64,000 nt of DNA from IDS-8 sp040902105 (GCA_040902105.1 JBBDXW010000021.1:1-64000), one strand, 5' to 3'. Counted from the first letter of the stretch, positions 34,844 through 44,315 are shown. The notes: generated by a model not told the origin, from the letters alone. Numbers and translations: made by a program.

Positions 34844-37819
34844 ATGGCTAATGACAATAAAAAAATCAATGATTTAGTCTCTGAGAACGACGAGGATACC
34901 TCCGAGCTCGAGGTCCTTACCGCGACGGTCGTATTCGATCCGGATTTCGACTATGAAGCCGAGTCCGACGCAGCGACCCATTCCTTCGAAACGTCCAGTG
35001 TGTCGGCGGGTGCCTCGGACGAATCCATTGACGCCCTGAAATCGGACTTGCGGCAGCGCGATGAAAGCATCGGCAACCTGCAGTACGACATCGAGGAATT
35101 GCGCGCGCGCTGGACCGGGCTCGAAAAGGAGCTGAAGGCACGCGAAGAGTTGACGGACAACGTGACCCGGGAACTCGAGCAGTCAAATCGAAAGTTGGCC
35201 CAGACGATAAGCCTGCTGAGGAAGCGCGACACCAAAGTCGCGGCACTCGAAACCACACTGGGCCAGCAAGCTGCCCGACTTGGCGAGGCCGACAGCAACA
35301 TCGAGCAAGCTCGACTGGATACAGAATCGTTGCAAGCGGAAATTGCCGCACTGAAAGACCGCGACGCCGCCGCAGCCGGAACGATCGAGTTGCTCAACGG
35401 CGAACTGAATGACGAGAAATCGAAGCGCAAGCAGGCGGAAGATGCCGGGCACGCGCAGAATGACAGGACCCAGCATCTCGAGTATCAGCACGACGAGTCT
35501 CGCTCATCGCTGGCGACGTTGCGGCAGTATATCGAGGGCCGCAAGGATCGCTGGGAAAAACAGGAAGCAGACTTAAAGGCCAGGAGACGATCGCTTAAGG
35601 AGCAACGAAAAGAGATTGTCCGGCTTGGCCGCGAAGCAAGGCTGACGGCCGAGCAATTGCGCAAATTGCAAGCGGCAAGCCAGAAGGCCAACGTCGAACG
35701 TGACAACCTGCAGGCGAACCTCGAACGGGTTCGTACCGAAGCTCGAGAATTACGCACGGCCCTGGCAGAGAAAGCGGACTCGCGGCGCAAGCAGCAGGAC
35801 CAGGTTGCGGCCCTCACGCAGCAACTCGATGGCGCCGCCTCTGCCCTCGAACAGGAGAAGGCGCATCGCCAAAGGGTTGAACTCGAGCTTGCCGACGGTC
35901 AACGGCAATTGGGCTCGTTGCGGGCCGAACTGACGGCACTGCAGGCTGCTTCGGCGGAAAAAGAAGTGCTTACCGCCGAACTGCAGCAAAAGATCGAGGA
36001 GGAGGCGCTGGCATCCGAACAGGAGAAGGTGGCACGTCGTAGCGTTGAACTTGAGCTTGCCGAACGCCACCAGCAGTTGAGTTCATTGAATGCCGAACTG
36101 GCAGCCATGGAGGCTGCGTCAGCGGAAAAACAAACGCTTATTGCCGGGCTGCAACAAAAGATTGACGACGCCGCGCCGGCTCTCGACCGCGAACAGGCAC
36201 AGCGTCAAAGCGTTGAACTCGAGCTTGCCGAACGCCAACAGCAGTTGAGTTCATTGAATGCCGACCTGGCAGCGACGGCGGCTGCCTTGGCGGAAAAGGA
36301 AACCCTGATTGCCGAAAAGCAAACAAGAATCGACGACGATGCCCTGGCCCTCGAACAGGCGACGGCTCATCGTCAAAGCGTCGAACTCGAGCTGGCCGAA
36401 CTTCGGCAGCGGCTTGGTTCATTGCATGCCGAACTGAGGGCTATGCAGGCTGCTTCGGCGGAAAAGGAAACCCTCATTGCCGATCGGCAGCAACAAATCG
36501 ACGAACTTTCAGAACAGATGGAGTCGACCGTCGGCAGGCTCGCCCACGTGGAAAGCCGCCGCAGGGATCTCGAGGAGCAGCTTGAGCATTCGCGGAAACA
36601 AGCAGAACTGCTGTGCAAGGACTACGACGATCTGTCGGCCGAGGCGGCGAGGAACGAGCAGCTTGCCAGCGACCAGGCATGGGACCTGATCAACCTGAGC
36701 CGCGAGCTGAAGTCCGCAACCGACAGGCTCGAAGGCGAGCAATCCGATCATCAGGCCCTGATGTTGAAATACGAAACACTTCAGGACGAAGCAACGCAGT
36801 TGCGCGCGGAGCTCCGGCCGCTTCGCGATGCTGTGGCGAAGGCGGAGGCACTTCAAAAAGCGCACGCCGAGCTGTCCGGCCTGGTGTCCGGAAATGAGGA
36901 CAAGATCAGAGACCTCAAAAACCAGATCGCAAAGACCGAAGGCTACGCCGATGTGCTTCGAATGAAACTCCAGCAGCACCTGGCCGAATCGGAGACGCTC
37001 AAATCTGAACACAGCGAGGCCCAGGAGTCGCTTGCCGCGGCGCTTGCGCGTGTCAGCGACCTCACCGCCCGGCTCGACGCCGAGCAACGCCTGAGTGCGG
37101 AGCTTAACGAAAAGAACGAAGACGCCGAAAAGCGCCTCGCTGAGGAAATTCGCATAATTCGTTTCGAGCTCGATGCGGCCCAGGAAACCGTTGCGGAAAG
37201 CCAGACACTCAACGAGCAACTCACTTCGAATCTCATCGAAAGCAAGAGCTTTCGGCACGCGCTGGAAAACCAGCTCACGGAAGCGGACGAGTCCCGCAAT
37301 AAGAATATCAAGGAGCTCAGCAAACAGCTGGCCCAGTTGAAGCAGCAGATCGACGATTATGAACGCAAGATCAGTAACAAGGACGCTGCCATCAATGCTT
37401 TGCTGACCGAACTGGCGCACAAGCCCGACGCCCCGTCGGAAAATGCGGCAGACGTGGTGCATCGGCTCGCGGATAGAAAGCTCCACGGCGCGGACGAAAA
37501 AGGTAGCCATGACAGGGACCGGGTTACCCGTCTGCTGATCGGCAATATCGATGGACAGGAACTCAGATTCCCCCTGTTCAAGGACAAGCTGACGATCGGG
37601 CGGACGGTCCACAACGATATTCAGCTCAAGGCGCAGTACGTCAGCAGGCGTCACGCCGTCGTGGCCACGGACGAAGACTGCACCCGCATTGTCGACTGGG
37701 GCAGCAAGAACGGAATTTACGTGAACGGCAAGCGTGTCACCGAGCAAGTGCTGAGGAACAACGACCGTGTAACCGTCGGCACAGCAGAGTTCAAGTTCGA
37801 AGAACGACCGAAGCGCTGA
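34844..37819 (+). CDS. Coiled-coil protein with C-terminal FHA domain
   Basis: 991 residues. An acidic N-terminus (about 1-60) is followed by about 820 residues of Glu/Ala/Gln-rich coiled coil, then a C-terminal FHA domain (about 905-985) with FPLFKDKLTIGRTVHNDIQL, QYVSRRHAVVATDEDC and IVDWGSKNGIYVNGKRVT, the phosphothreonine-binding core. The coiled coil contains four tandem 56-residue repeats at 35843-36514. No signal peptide or membrane helix is seen, so it is likely cytoplasmic. The ATG at 34844 was preferred to a TTG at 34814. Probably cotranscribed with the AAA gene. Confidence 0.82.
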   Translation: MANDNKKINDLVSENDEDTSELEVLTATVVFDPDFDYEAESDAATHSFETSSVSAGASDESIDALKSDLRQRDESIGNLQYDIEELRARWTGLEKELKAREELTDNVTRELEQSNRKLAQTISLLRKRDTKVAALETTLGQQAARLGEADSNIEQARLDTESLQAEIAALKDRDAAAAGTIELLNGELNDEKSKRKQAEDAGHAQNDRTQHLEYQHDESRSSLATLRQYIEGRKDRWEKQEADLKARRRSLKEQRKEIVRLGREARLTAEQLRKLQAASQKANVERDNLQANLERVRTEARELRTALAEKADSRRKQQDQVAALTQQLDGAASALEQEKAHRQRVELELADGQRQLGSLRAELTALQAASAEKEVLTAELQQKIEEEALASEQEKVARRSVELELAERHQQLSSLNAELAAMEAASAEKQTLIAGLQQKIDDAAPALDREQAQRQSVELELAERQQQLSSLNADLAATAAALAEKETLIAEKQTRIDDDALALEQATAHRQSVELELAELRQRLGSLHAELRAMQAASAEKETLIADRQQQIDELSEQMESTVGRLAHVESRRRDLEEQLEHSRKQAELLCKDYDDLSAEAARNEQLASDQAWDLINLSRELKSATDRLEGEQSDHQALMLKYETLQDEATQLRAELRPLRDAVAKAEALQKAHAELSGLVSGNEDKIRDLKNQIAKTEGYADVLRMKLQQHLAESETLKSEHSEAQESLAAALARVSDLTARLDAEQRLSAELNEKNEDAEKRLAEEIRIIRFELDAAQETVAESQTLNEQLTSNLIESKSFRHALENQLTEADESRNKNIKELSKQLAQLKQQIDDYERKISNKDAAINALLTELAHKPDAPSENAADVVHRLADRKLHGADEKGSHDRDRVTRLLIGNIDGQELRFPLFKDKLTIGRTVHNDIQLKAQYVSRRHAVVATDEDCTRIVDWGSKNGIYVNGKRVTEQVLRNNDRVTVGTAEFKFEERPKR
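35843..36514 (+). repeat. Four tandem 168-bp repeats inside the FHA gene
   Basis: Units begin near 35843, 36011, 36179 and 36347, each 168 bases (56 codons). Each contains ARRSVELELAERxQQLxSLxA-type sequence; the same GTTGAACTCGAGCTTGCCGA string lies at matching positions 35876, 36044, 36212 and 36380 with few changes. The copies are diverged in the third codon positions, so the duplication is not very recent, but spacing is exact. Confidence 0.9.
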
Positions 37820-38028
37820 CTCCCGGCGCCAATCCGGACACGAATTCAGGCGCCTGCGGGACGGCCTCGGGCAACCACCCCTGCACCCGCGTCGCAGACG
37901 CGGTCCGCTGTGGCCGCCTGTTTTGAAATAATGTCGTAAAACCTGTCGCTGTCGGCCGCGTTGTGTGAGGGCAATCACGGCAATTTTCCGCAAGCGCGGT
38001 TAACCTGACCACTCTTGCAAATGCCTGC

Positions 38029-38367
38029 ATGATGAACCCGACGATGTTATCCAGAGCCGCGCCAAAACAAATCGAATTCAGCGCGACGCAAAACGTAACA
38101 CGCAGTCTCGAAAAACTGGCAACAAGAAAAATCTGGTTACCCAGGTCGCTCTATGACAGCTTGCCGTATTTTTATCTGGCGGCGGGCCTGGCCGCATTCT
38201 TCGCCGCCCTGTACATAAGCGAGTGGTTCTGGGTAGTACCCCATTACATCCTGTTCTCGGCTGCCTGCTTGCACCTCGCGTTTACCGTTTCTCAACGACG
38301 GCGAAGACCCAAAGACGAACCCGCGGACGAAACCATCGATCGCAATCCGGCGGACAGCGAACTCTGA
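38029..38367 (+). CDS. Small membrane protein, unknown function
   Basis: 112 residues. A basic N-terminal part ending RKIWLPRSLYDSLPYFYLAA leads into two membrane helices (YFYLAAGLAAFFAALYIS and WVVPHYILFSAACLHLAF), then a basic/acidic tail. The intergenic 209 bases upstream show nothing I can annotate. It may form part of the accessory envelope cluster but no family is recognised. Confidence 0.65.
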   Translation: MMNPTMLSRAAPKQIEFSATQNVTRSLEKLATRKIWLPRSLYDSLPYFYLAAGLAAFFAALYISEWFWVVPHYILFSAACLHLAFTVSQRRRRPKDEPADETIDRNPADSEL

Positions 38368-38536
38368 GCCCGACACTTTCGGCGCTCGCAGTCCGCGCGC
38401 CGATCTCTGCTGAATACTTCATACCATGCGTGCAGCCTCCTTCGGGCACGGCAGTCTTGACGTCACCGCGCTCATGATCAAGGATTGCCGCCTGCGAATT
38501 CTGTGCGGTAAACCTGTGACCCAAAACGCCGACGTG

Positions 38537-38818
38537 ATGAAGGACCGTTTCGTGAAAGAAGCCAAGTGGCTTGGCGGGCTGCTGTTGGTCGGCCTGGTGA
38601 TCCTGCCGCTCTCGATCTACCTGGTCGGGCGCGCGGTCTTCGGCGAATACGGCGGCGACGGCTTCGGCGACTTTTACGGACAGTTGCTCCGGGAGTTCCT
38701 GGGCGGCGAGCCGGCCGTGTGGTTCCTGTTGTTGTCTCCGTACCTGTTGTGGCAGTTGTTCCGCCTCACGATCTGGGGCTTCCGGCGCGTCGGAAGAGCA
38801 CACACGCCGACTGCCTGA
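38537..38818 (+). CDS. Small membrane protein, unknown function
   Basis: 93 residues, start chosen at MKDRFVKEAKWLGGLLLVGL because the preceding in-frame residues lack coding character. Two membrane helices: GGLLLVGLVILPLSIYLVG and VWFLLLSPYLLWQLFRLTIW. Adjacent to the other small membrane protein at 38029. Function unknown. Confidence 0.55.
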   Translation: MKDRFVKEAKWLGGLLLVGLVILPLSIYLVGRAVFGEYGGDGFGDFYGQLLREFLGGEPAVWFLLLSPYLLWQLFRLTIWGFRRVGRAHTPTA

Positions 38819-38988
38819 GGGCATCGCCCCCGATCTTCTGGAATTGTGACCGGTGTCACAGTTTTCCCTTCAATTACAAATATTTGTACTGTATAAGCTA
38901 GAAATTATGTCAATTGTCGGGCATGCTACGCACTGGTCCGGATTATAGTGGCCATGGAAACGCGATTCTCACGAGTGACGACGCCGCA

Positions 38989-39393
38989 ATGAAGTTTCAA
39001 CGCTTTCTGAAATGGCTGGGGACAACGCTCTTTCCGCGAGAAGCAGAGGCGGACCGGGAGCTGCGTCAGACCAACGTAAGGGTGCATCCTCCGCGTGTGC
39101 GCCCCGATGACATGCGACCCGGCGAAATGCAACCGCGTGAAACGCGATCGGGTAAAACCAGGGCTGAACTGGTCAGGTTTCGCGCCGAGCTCGGTGGACA
39201 GATTGCCGATGGCGGTCCCGGCAAAAACGTCCTGGTTCGCAACAAATTTGTGCGGGAAGAAACCGGGACGCACGATACTTTGAAAATCCTCGACGGTTCC
39301 CTGCTCGAAGAACAGGAAGAAGGCGGTATCGATCCCTACAATACCGGCCGCTTCGACCGCGCGAAGTCCTGGGAATTTCGCTCGCGCAAATAA
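38989..39393 (+). CDS. Hypothetical protein, unknown family
   Basis: 134 residues beginning MKFQRFLKWLGTTLFPREAE, hydrophilic and rich in Arg/Glu/Asp, with no signal peptide or membrane segment. A TTG-started version reaches back to 38914. It is upstream of a DUF1232 gene on the same strand. I cannot assign function; it could be a real but lineage-specific gene. Confidence 0.5.
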   Translation: MKFQRFLKWLGTTLFPREAEADRELRQTNVRVHPPRVRPDDMRPGEMQPRETRSGKTRAELVRFRAELGGQIADGGPGKNVLVRNKFVREETGTHDTLKILDGSLLEEQEEGGIDPYNTGRFDRAKSWEFRSRK

Positions 39394-39502
39394 GCCGCCC
39401 GAGTAGCCGCAATTGCGGCATTCCGCAATGCCATTCCTTCAAATTGACGCCCCCGCGGGCCGCGAGTAGTCTCGCATGTCCGATTGTCAGGGGCAGCAAA
39501 TC

Positions 39503-40069
39503 ATGGGACTCAGGGTTTCATTCGATCTCGAAGATGATGACCTGAATCATTTCCGGCTGATCATGCGCGAGGCGAGAAAGGCCGCCGCGAAATCGTCGCC
39601 GGAAGAAATCGTCGAAGGCGCTGAAAATCTGTTGAAGCAGGTCGGATCGGTGGCCGTGCCACAATTCATCAAGGAGAGACTGCAAAAGCTCGAGCTGATG
39701 ATCCGGATGCTGTCCGATCCGGAATGGCGCCTGCCGAGCCAGGAATCCGTTCGGGTCCTGAATGCCCTTGCCTATTTCCACGAGCCGGAAGATCTGATTC
39801 CGGATCATATCCCGGGCCTCGGCTTCCTGGATGATGCGATCATGATCGAGCTGGTGGTTCGGGAGCTGCGCCACGAAATCGACGCGTACGCAGATTTTTG
39901 CGAGTATCGGGCGCGAAAGACGCCCGCGGCTGGCGACAACGACAAGTCCCCGGATGCGACTCGCGAGGAATGGCTGGCAGCACGGCGCAAAGAGCTGCAA
40001 TCGCGGATGCGACGGCGCAGAAAACGCAACGGCCAGGCCTCCCCGACCCGATCGCCGCGCGTGCTGTAG
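39503..40069 (+). CDS. DUF1232/YkvA family protein
   Basis: 188 residues containing the family's central motif DLIPDHIPGLGFLDDAIMIE preceded by HEPEDL. The N-terminal half is helical and acidic; the C-terminal part is basic and may be membrane-peripheral. The ATG at 39503 follows an AGGGG element at good distance; an ATG 27 bases upstream is also possible. Function of the family is unknown. Confidence 0.78.
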   Translation: MGLRVSFDLEDDDLNHFRLIMREARKAAAKSSPEEIVEGAENLLKQVGSVAVPQFIKERLQKLELMIRMLSDPEWRLPSQESVRVLNALAYFHEPEDLIPDHIPGLGFLDDAIMIELVVRELRHEIDAYADFCEYRARKTPAAGDNDKSPDATREEWLAARRKELQSRMRRRRKRNGQASPTRSPRVL

Positions 40070-40124
40070 ACGCGACACTGGCAAACCTGCGAGTCACCGC
40101 ACGGCACCGGGCGGGCCGGGCCGC

Positions 40125-40412
40125 TCATGAGGGCCAGTAATAGCTGCCGGTTGCGACCAGGCCCAGCCACATCAGGATCTGCGCGGGGGCGCGCCACGTA
40201 TGCCGGATTAGCATACTGTAGAAACTCAGTCCGGCCACGGCGGTCAAAGCGACGAAGATGAGCAGGCTCTCTACCAGAGAGCCGAATTCGGCGGCAAGTC
40301 TCGGATAATCATCGCCAAGGACCAGAAAAATGATCAGGACTGCGCCAAGACTGGCGGCAATTGATCCGCAGGAACCCAGAACTATTCCTGTAATGACGGT
40401 CAATGGACGCAT
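40125..40412 (-). CDS. Small inner-membrane protein, unknown function
   Basis: 95 residues with three predicted membrane helices (TVITGIVLGSCGSIAASLGA, AVLIIFLVLGD, SLLIFVALTAVAGLSFYS) and no recognised domain. Encoded on the minus strand between the DUF1232 gene and prc. Confidence 0.6.
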   Translation of the reverse strand: MRPLTVITGIVLGSCGSIAASLGAVLIIFLVLGDDYPRLAAEFGSLVESLLIFVALTAVAGLSFYSMLIRHTWRAPAQILMWLGLVATGSYYWPS

Positions 40413-40544
40413 GAATGTCTGACCCCGGCACGCCCGGACGCTGCCCCATCACCGTAAAAATTGGCGATTGCGCCCTTGATTGACGCGGCCCGGCAATCTA
40501 GCCTAGCCAATGTGAACAGATTCCAGAAGGCCCTTCCGCACCGT

Positions 40545-42674
40545 ATGGAGACTATTTTGAAGCACACCGGACCTGATGTACGCGCAAGGATTGTAACCAC
40601 CCTGTTGGGTCTTTTGGCATTCTCCGCGTTCGCCGCCGCGCCTGCGAGCGTTGGCGACGCGCAACTGGCGCCTTCGGCCAAGCACGAGCAGATCGGCGAA
40701 CTGGTTACGGAATTCGTACAGAAGTCTCACTACCAGCATTCATCCGTCGACGACAAGTTGTCTGCTCTCGTCCTCGACCAGTATATCGAGTCGCTGGACG
40801 GTAACCGTATGTACCTGCTCGCGAGCGACGTCGACGCTTTCCAGAAATATCGATACCAACTCGACGATATGGTGCGATCCGAGCCCATGGATCCGGTCTT
40901 TGACATGTTCGAGGTATACAGAACGCGAGCCCGCGAGAGACTGAACTTCGCGCTGTCGCAACTGGAAACCGAACCGGACTTCACAGTCGACGAGCAGTTT
41001 GAGTTCGATCGCGAAGAGTCGCCGTGGGTAACAACGGCAGCCGAGCTTGACGAGATTTGGCGTAAGCGGGTCAAGAACGACGCGCTGAGCCTGGCGCTCG
41101 CAGACAAACCCTGGCCCGAGATTCAGGACACTCTCCACAAAAGGTACACGCGGTTCCTGAAACGAATGGACCAGATCAAGAACGACGATGTGTTCGAAAC
41201 CTTCATGAACTCGTTCGCGCATACGCTCGATCCGCATTCAAGCTACCTCTCGCCGCGGACTTCCGAGGAGTACCGGATTCAGATGAGCCTGTCGTATTTC
41301 GGCATCGGCGCGTCACTGCAGATCGAAGAAGACTACGTCAAGGTCGTCAACATCATTCCGGGCGGCCCCGCCGACATCAATGGCGCTCTGCAACCCGAGG
41401 ATCGCATAACCGCCGTCGCGCAGGGCGCGGATGGCGAACTGGTCGACGTCATCGGCTGGAGGCTCGACGACGTCGTGCAGCTTATCCGCGGGCCGGCCGA
41501 TACCGTCGTGCAATTGCAGGTCATGTCGGGCAATGCATTGCCGGGCGCGCCGCAGAAAACCATCAGCCTCACCAGAAACCAGGTCAAACTCGAAGAGCAG
41601 GCTGCGAAGAGTGAAATCGTCACCGTGCCGCGAGACGGCCGCGACTGGTCGATCGGTGTCATCGAAGTACCGAGCTTCTACCGCGACTACCGTGCATTGA
41701 GCAACGGTGACAAGGATTACACCAGCACGACCAAGGACGTCAAAAAGCTGATCGAGGAACTCGAGGAAAAAGGCATTGATGGCCTGATCGTCGACCTGCG
41801 CGACAACGGCGGCGGTCACCTCACCGAAGCAACCGCCCTGTCCGGCCTGTTCATCGACAACGGCCCGGTCGTCCAGCTCAGGAGTTCGAATGGCCGCATC
41901 AGCCGCCTGGACGATCCGGACCCCGTGCCGCGGGTCGCCTACAACGGGCCGTTAGCGGTGCTGGTCAATCGATACAGCGCCTCGGCATCCGAAATATTTG
42001 CGGCGGCGATTCAGGACTACGCGCGCGGTGTGATCATAGGCCAGCAGACCTTCGGCAAAGGGACGGTGCAGAATCTCTATTCGCTGGATCAGTATGCCCG
42101 CCACACGGAAGACGACGAAGGCCTGGGCCAGCTCACGCTGACGATCGGCAAGTACTACCGGGTAACCGGCGAAAGCACCCAGCATCGCGGTGTCAACCCG
42201 GATATCGAGCTACCCTCGGAGATCGACGCCGAGACGGTCGGCGAGAGCGTGCGCGAGAGCGCCCTGCCCTGGGACACGATCCGCAGCGCGCGCTTCCGTG
42301 CCGGCGCGCCCCTCGACACGACCATTGTCTCTTTGTCGGCCAACCACCAGACCAGGAGCCAGGACGACCCGGACTACCGTTACCTGCTGGATGACATTCA
42401 GGACGTGGCCGAGGTGCGCGCGCAAACCAGCGTTTCCCTGCGAAGGGATGTCCGCGAGCAGGAACGCGAACAAGAGTTGACTCGGCGCCTGGCACGCGAG
42501 AACGAACGCCGCGCTGCGCTCGATATGGAGCCCCTCACGAACGTGGACGAACTCGACGAACTGGAGGCGCCGGACGTGCACCTTGACCAGGCTGCCGCAA
42601 TTGTTACAGACTTGGCGCAACTGCGTGTGGTGGACACGACGCCTTCGCAGAAGACCGCACAGGTGCGGGAGTAA
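40545..42674 (+). CDS. prc: Carboxy-terminal processing protease Prc (tail-specific)
   Basis: Periplasmic S41 protease that trims proteins at the C-terminus, such as penicillin-binding protein precursors. The 709-residue precursor starts METILKHTGPDVRARIVTTL with a signal peptide ending SAFAAA. A PDZ domain lies at about residues 250-330 (FGIGASLQIEEDYVKVVNII) and the catalytic Ser/Lys pair in YSASASEIFAAAIQDY and QQTFGKGTVQNLYS. The N-terminal DUF3340-like region of Prc is also present. Frame is open 84 bases upstream of the chosen Met. Confidence 0.92.
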   Translation: METILKHTGPDVRARIVTTLLGLLAFSAFAAAPASVGDAQLAPSAKHEQIGELVTEFVQKSHYQHSSVDDKLSALVLDQYIESLDGNRMYLLASDVDAFQKYRYQLDDMVRSEPMDPVFDMFEVYRTRARERLNFALSQLETEPDFTVDEQFEFDREESPWVTTAAELDEIWRKRVKNDALSLALADKPWPEIQDTLHKRYTRFLKRMDQIKNDDVFETFMNSFAHTLDPHSSYLSPRTSEEYRIQMSLSYFGIGASLQIEEDYVKVVNIIPGGPADINGALQPEDRITAVAQGADGELVDVIGWRLDDVVQLIRGPADTVVQLQVMSGNALPGAPQKTISLTRNQVKLEEQAAKSEIVTVPRDGRDWSIGVIEVPSFYRDYRALSNGDKDYTSTTKDVKKLIEELEEKGIDGLIVDLRDNGGGHLTEATALSGLFIDNGPVVQLRSSNGRISRLDDPDPVPRVAYNGPLAVLVNRYSASASEIFAAAIQDYARGVIIGQQTFGKGTVQNLYSLDQYARHTEDDEGLGQLTLTIGKYYRVTGESTQHRGVNPDIELPSEIDAETVGESVRESALPWDTIRSARFRAGAPLDTTIVSLSANHQTRSQDDPDYRYLLDDIQDVAEVRAQTSVSLRRDVREQEREQELTRRLARENERRAALDMEPLTNVDELDELEAPDVHLDQAAAIVTDLAQLRVVDTTPSQKTAQVRE

Positions 42675-42695
42675 CAACCGCCCGCAACCAGCGCT

Positions 42696-42723
42696 TGCCC
42701 GGGTCACAGTTGGTGTTATACTT
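42696..42723 (+). promoter_or_regulatory. Candidate sigma-70 promoter
   Basis: TTGCCC (42696-42701), a 16-base spacer and TATACT (42718-42723), upstream of the exported-protein gene at 42771. The -10 overlaps the left arm of a 13-bp inverted repeat, consistent with repression at this site. Confidence 0.5.
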
Positions 42724-42738
42724 CAGTACAACACCAAT
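42711..42738. promoter_or_regulatory. Operator-like inverted repeat
   Basis: Arms of 13 bp (TTGGTGTTATACT and AGTACAACACCAA, which is TTGGTGTTGTACT on the other strand) flank a 2-base centre; one mismatch. It covers the -10 region of the candidate promoter. The size and symmetry fit a dimeric regulator (for example TetR-like) but no such gene lies adjacent. Confidence 0.6.
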
Positions 42739-42770
42739 CCTATGCCCCTCGAACCGAACTGGAGGCCGCT

Positions 42771-43277
42771 GTGTACCCGAGCAACACGTCGCCCGCCGAC
42801 CAAGGATCGCCACGCAGGACCCTGTACGCCGCCCTGACAGGCGTTTCACTGCTGCTTCTGGGCTGGACGTCGTCCGGGCTGGCCGCGGCGCACGTGGACG
42901 CATCGGGTAACCAGGCGGTCCGCGACCTGCAAAGCCTGCAGGTCGGCAGCCTGACAGTCGAAGCGGTCGACCTTGCGGACGTTTCCGAATCTCCCGAGGA
43001 ATCCGACGAGTTGACAGAAGCCCTGGCGCCGCTGTTATTCCTGACGCCTCGCGTGGCGTCGATTCTCGAGGATGTATTCGGCGACATTGAAAATATGAAA
43101 CAGGCGGCAACCGGCGCGGATCAACCCGCGGCGGAAACGGACAAACCCGACACCGCGACGTCTCCTGTCGCTGACAATGTCGACTCCGCGCCAACGGCCG
43201 AACCCGTGTCTCCGCTGTACGAGAACGCCGCAATTCTGCCGAGGTTCCAGCGGCAGATGTATCGCACCGACATCTGA
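42771..43277 (+). CDS. Exported hypothetical protein
   Basis: 168 residues, GTG start, with a signal peptide-like N-terminus (RRTLYAALTGVSLLLLGWTS, cleavage likely after Ala-Ala near residue 39). The mature part is acidic with a Thr/Ala/Pro-rich linker and ends ILPRFQRQMYRTDI. No family recognised. It lies behind an operator-like palindrome, so it is probably regulated. Confidence 0.65.
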   Translation: MYPSNTSPADQGSPRRTLYAALTGVSLLLLGWTSSGLAAAHVDASGNQAVRDLQSLQVGSLTVEAVDLADVSESPEESDELTEALAPLLFLTPRVASILEDVFGDIENMKQAATGADQPAAETDKPDTATSPVADNVDSAPTAEPVSPLYENAAILPRFQRQMYRTDI

Positions 43278-43283
43278 TACGGC

Positions 43284-44315
43284 TTAGCGACTCAGGATTT
43301 TCGCGATTCCCCAGTAGTTCTCGCCGAGCAGATCGACTTCGGCTTTTCTGACCGATCCGTTGGCATCGATGTCGAACACCGTCGAGACGGATCCGGACAC
43401 CGGCACGGCGTCGCCGTCATTGCGAAACACGGCCAGCTCAGCGAGCATTTTCGCCCGTTGTTGCAGGATACTGGCGACATCCGCACTCTGGACAATCGAC
43501 TCGGCCCTTTTCCGGATGCGAACCAGTAACAGTTCGCATTCGTTGCGGTTCCCGTAATTGATCGCACCGACGCTTTTCTCGCTTGACTCTTTGGCCATCG
43601 CCGCCAGCGTGTCATCGGCGAACAGCAGCAACAGCTGCTGCGCGAACGAGATAATCATGAAGTTGATAGAGCGCTTCGACCCAACGTCCAGGCCCTGATT
43701 CTCCGGCGGCCTGCGATTCTTGATGTCTTCGAGCTTCTGCAGCAGCGCCCGTTCCTGCTGATGCGCCGACTCGATCTGCGTTGCCAGATTATCGAGGGTC
43801 GCCGTTACGGAACGTCGACGGAAAATCTTCAGAAAACCGCTCATCGACATCAGGCGGTCGCGTTCCGCGTGCATCTGTTCGTCGGCGCGTTGCACGACTT
43901 CACGTGTCAGGACAAGTTCGCGTTCAACCACCCTGGATTCCCGGGATCGCTCTTCATTCCATTTGACCAGCAGGCTGTTGTGTTGCCTTTGTTCCCGCTG
44001 CTGTTTCAGTTGCTCAGCGAATTTTGACAATTTGCGCTGGCAATGCAGGGCAACGCCGCGCAACTGGTAAAAGACCACCGCATTGCCGGCCCATTCGGGA
44101 TCGATGAGCAAGCCTTCGAGATGATCGAGCTTCTGTTGCAGGCGCGCCGTTGCGCCCTCCTGCTGCTTGATTCTGTCCTGCAGCTTGAACTGCTCTTTGC
44201 GCATCCCGGCGAACTGCTTTTTAAGTTCGGCACGGTTCCAGTACAGGTGCAGCAGTTTGTCGCTGTCCTGCGCCTTGTCGCCCGAACTCCCGAAGATTGC
44301 TGCCAGACTCGACAA
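43284..44315 (-). CDS. Coiled-coil protein, unknown function
   Basis: 343 residues, mostly alpha-helical and coiled-coil (LKKQFAGMRKEQFKLQDRIK, KLSKFAEQLKQQREQRQHNS), with a conserved-looking segment RRRSVTATLDNLATQIESAH and RSINFMIISFAQQLLLLFAD. It ends VFDIDANGSVRKAEVDLLGE and so on. No signal peptide. It lies opposite the exported gene at 42771 with only 6 bases between them. Function unknown. Confidence 0.7.
   Translation of the reverse strand: MSSLAAIFGSSGDKAQDSDKLLHLYWNRAELKKQFAGMRKEQFKLQDRIKQQEGATARLQQKLDHLEGLLIDPEWAGNAVVFYQLRGVALHCQRKLSKFAEQLKQQREQRQHNSLLVKWNEERSRESRVVERELVLTREVVQRADEQMHAERDRLMSMSGFLKIFRRRSVTATLDNLATQIESAHQQERALLQKLEDIKNRRPPENQGLDVGSKRSINFMIISFAQQLLLLFADDTLAAMAKESSEKSVGAINYGNRNECELLLVRIRKRAESIVQSADVASILQQRAKMLAELAVFRNDGDAVPVSGSVSTVFDIDANGSVRKAEVDLLGENYWGIAKILSR

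Noticed and set aside
36509..37993. 494-codon minus-strand frame opposite the FHA gene
   Set aside because: Opposes the FHA domain and coiled coil with clear heptads; shadow only.
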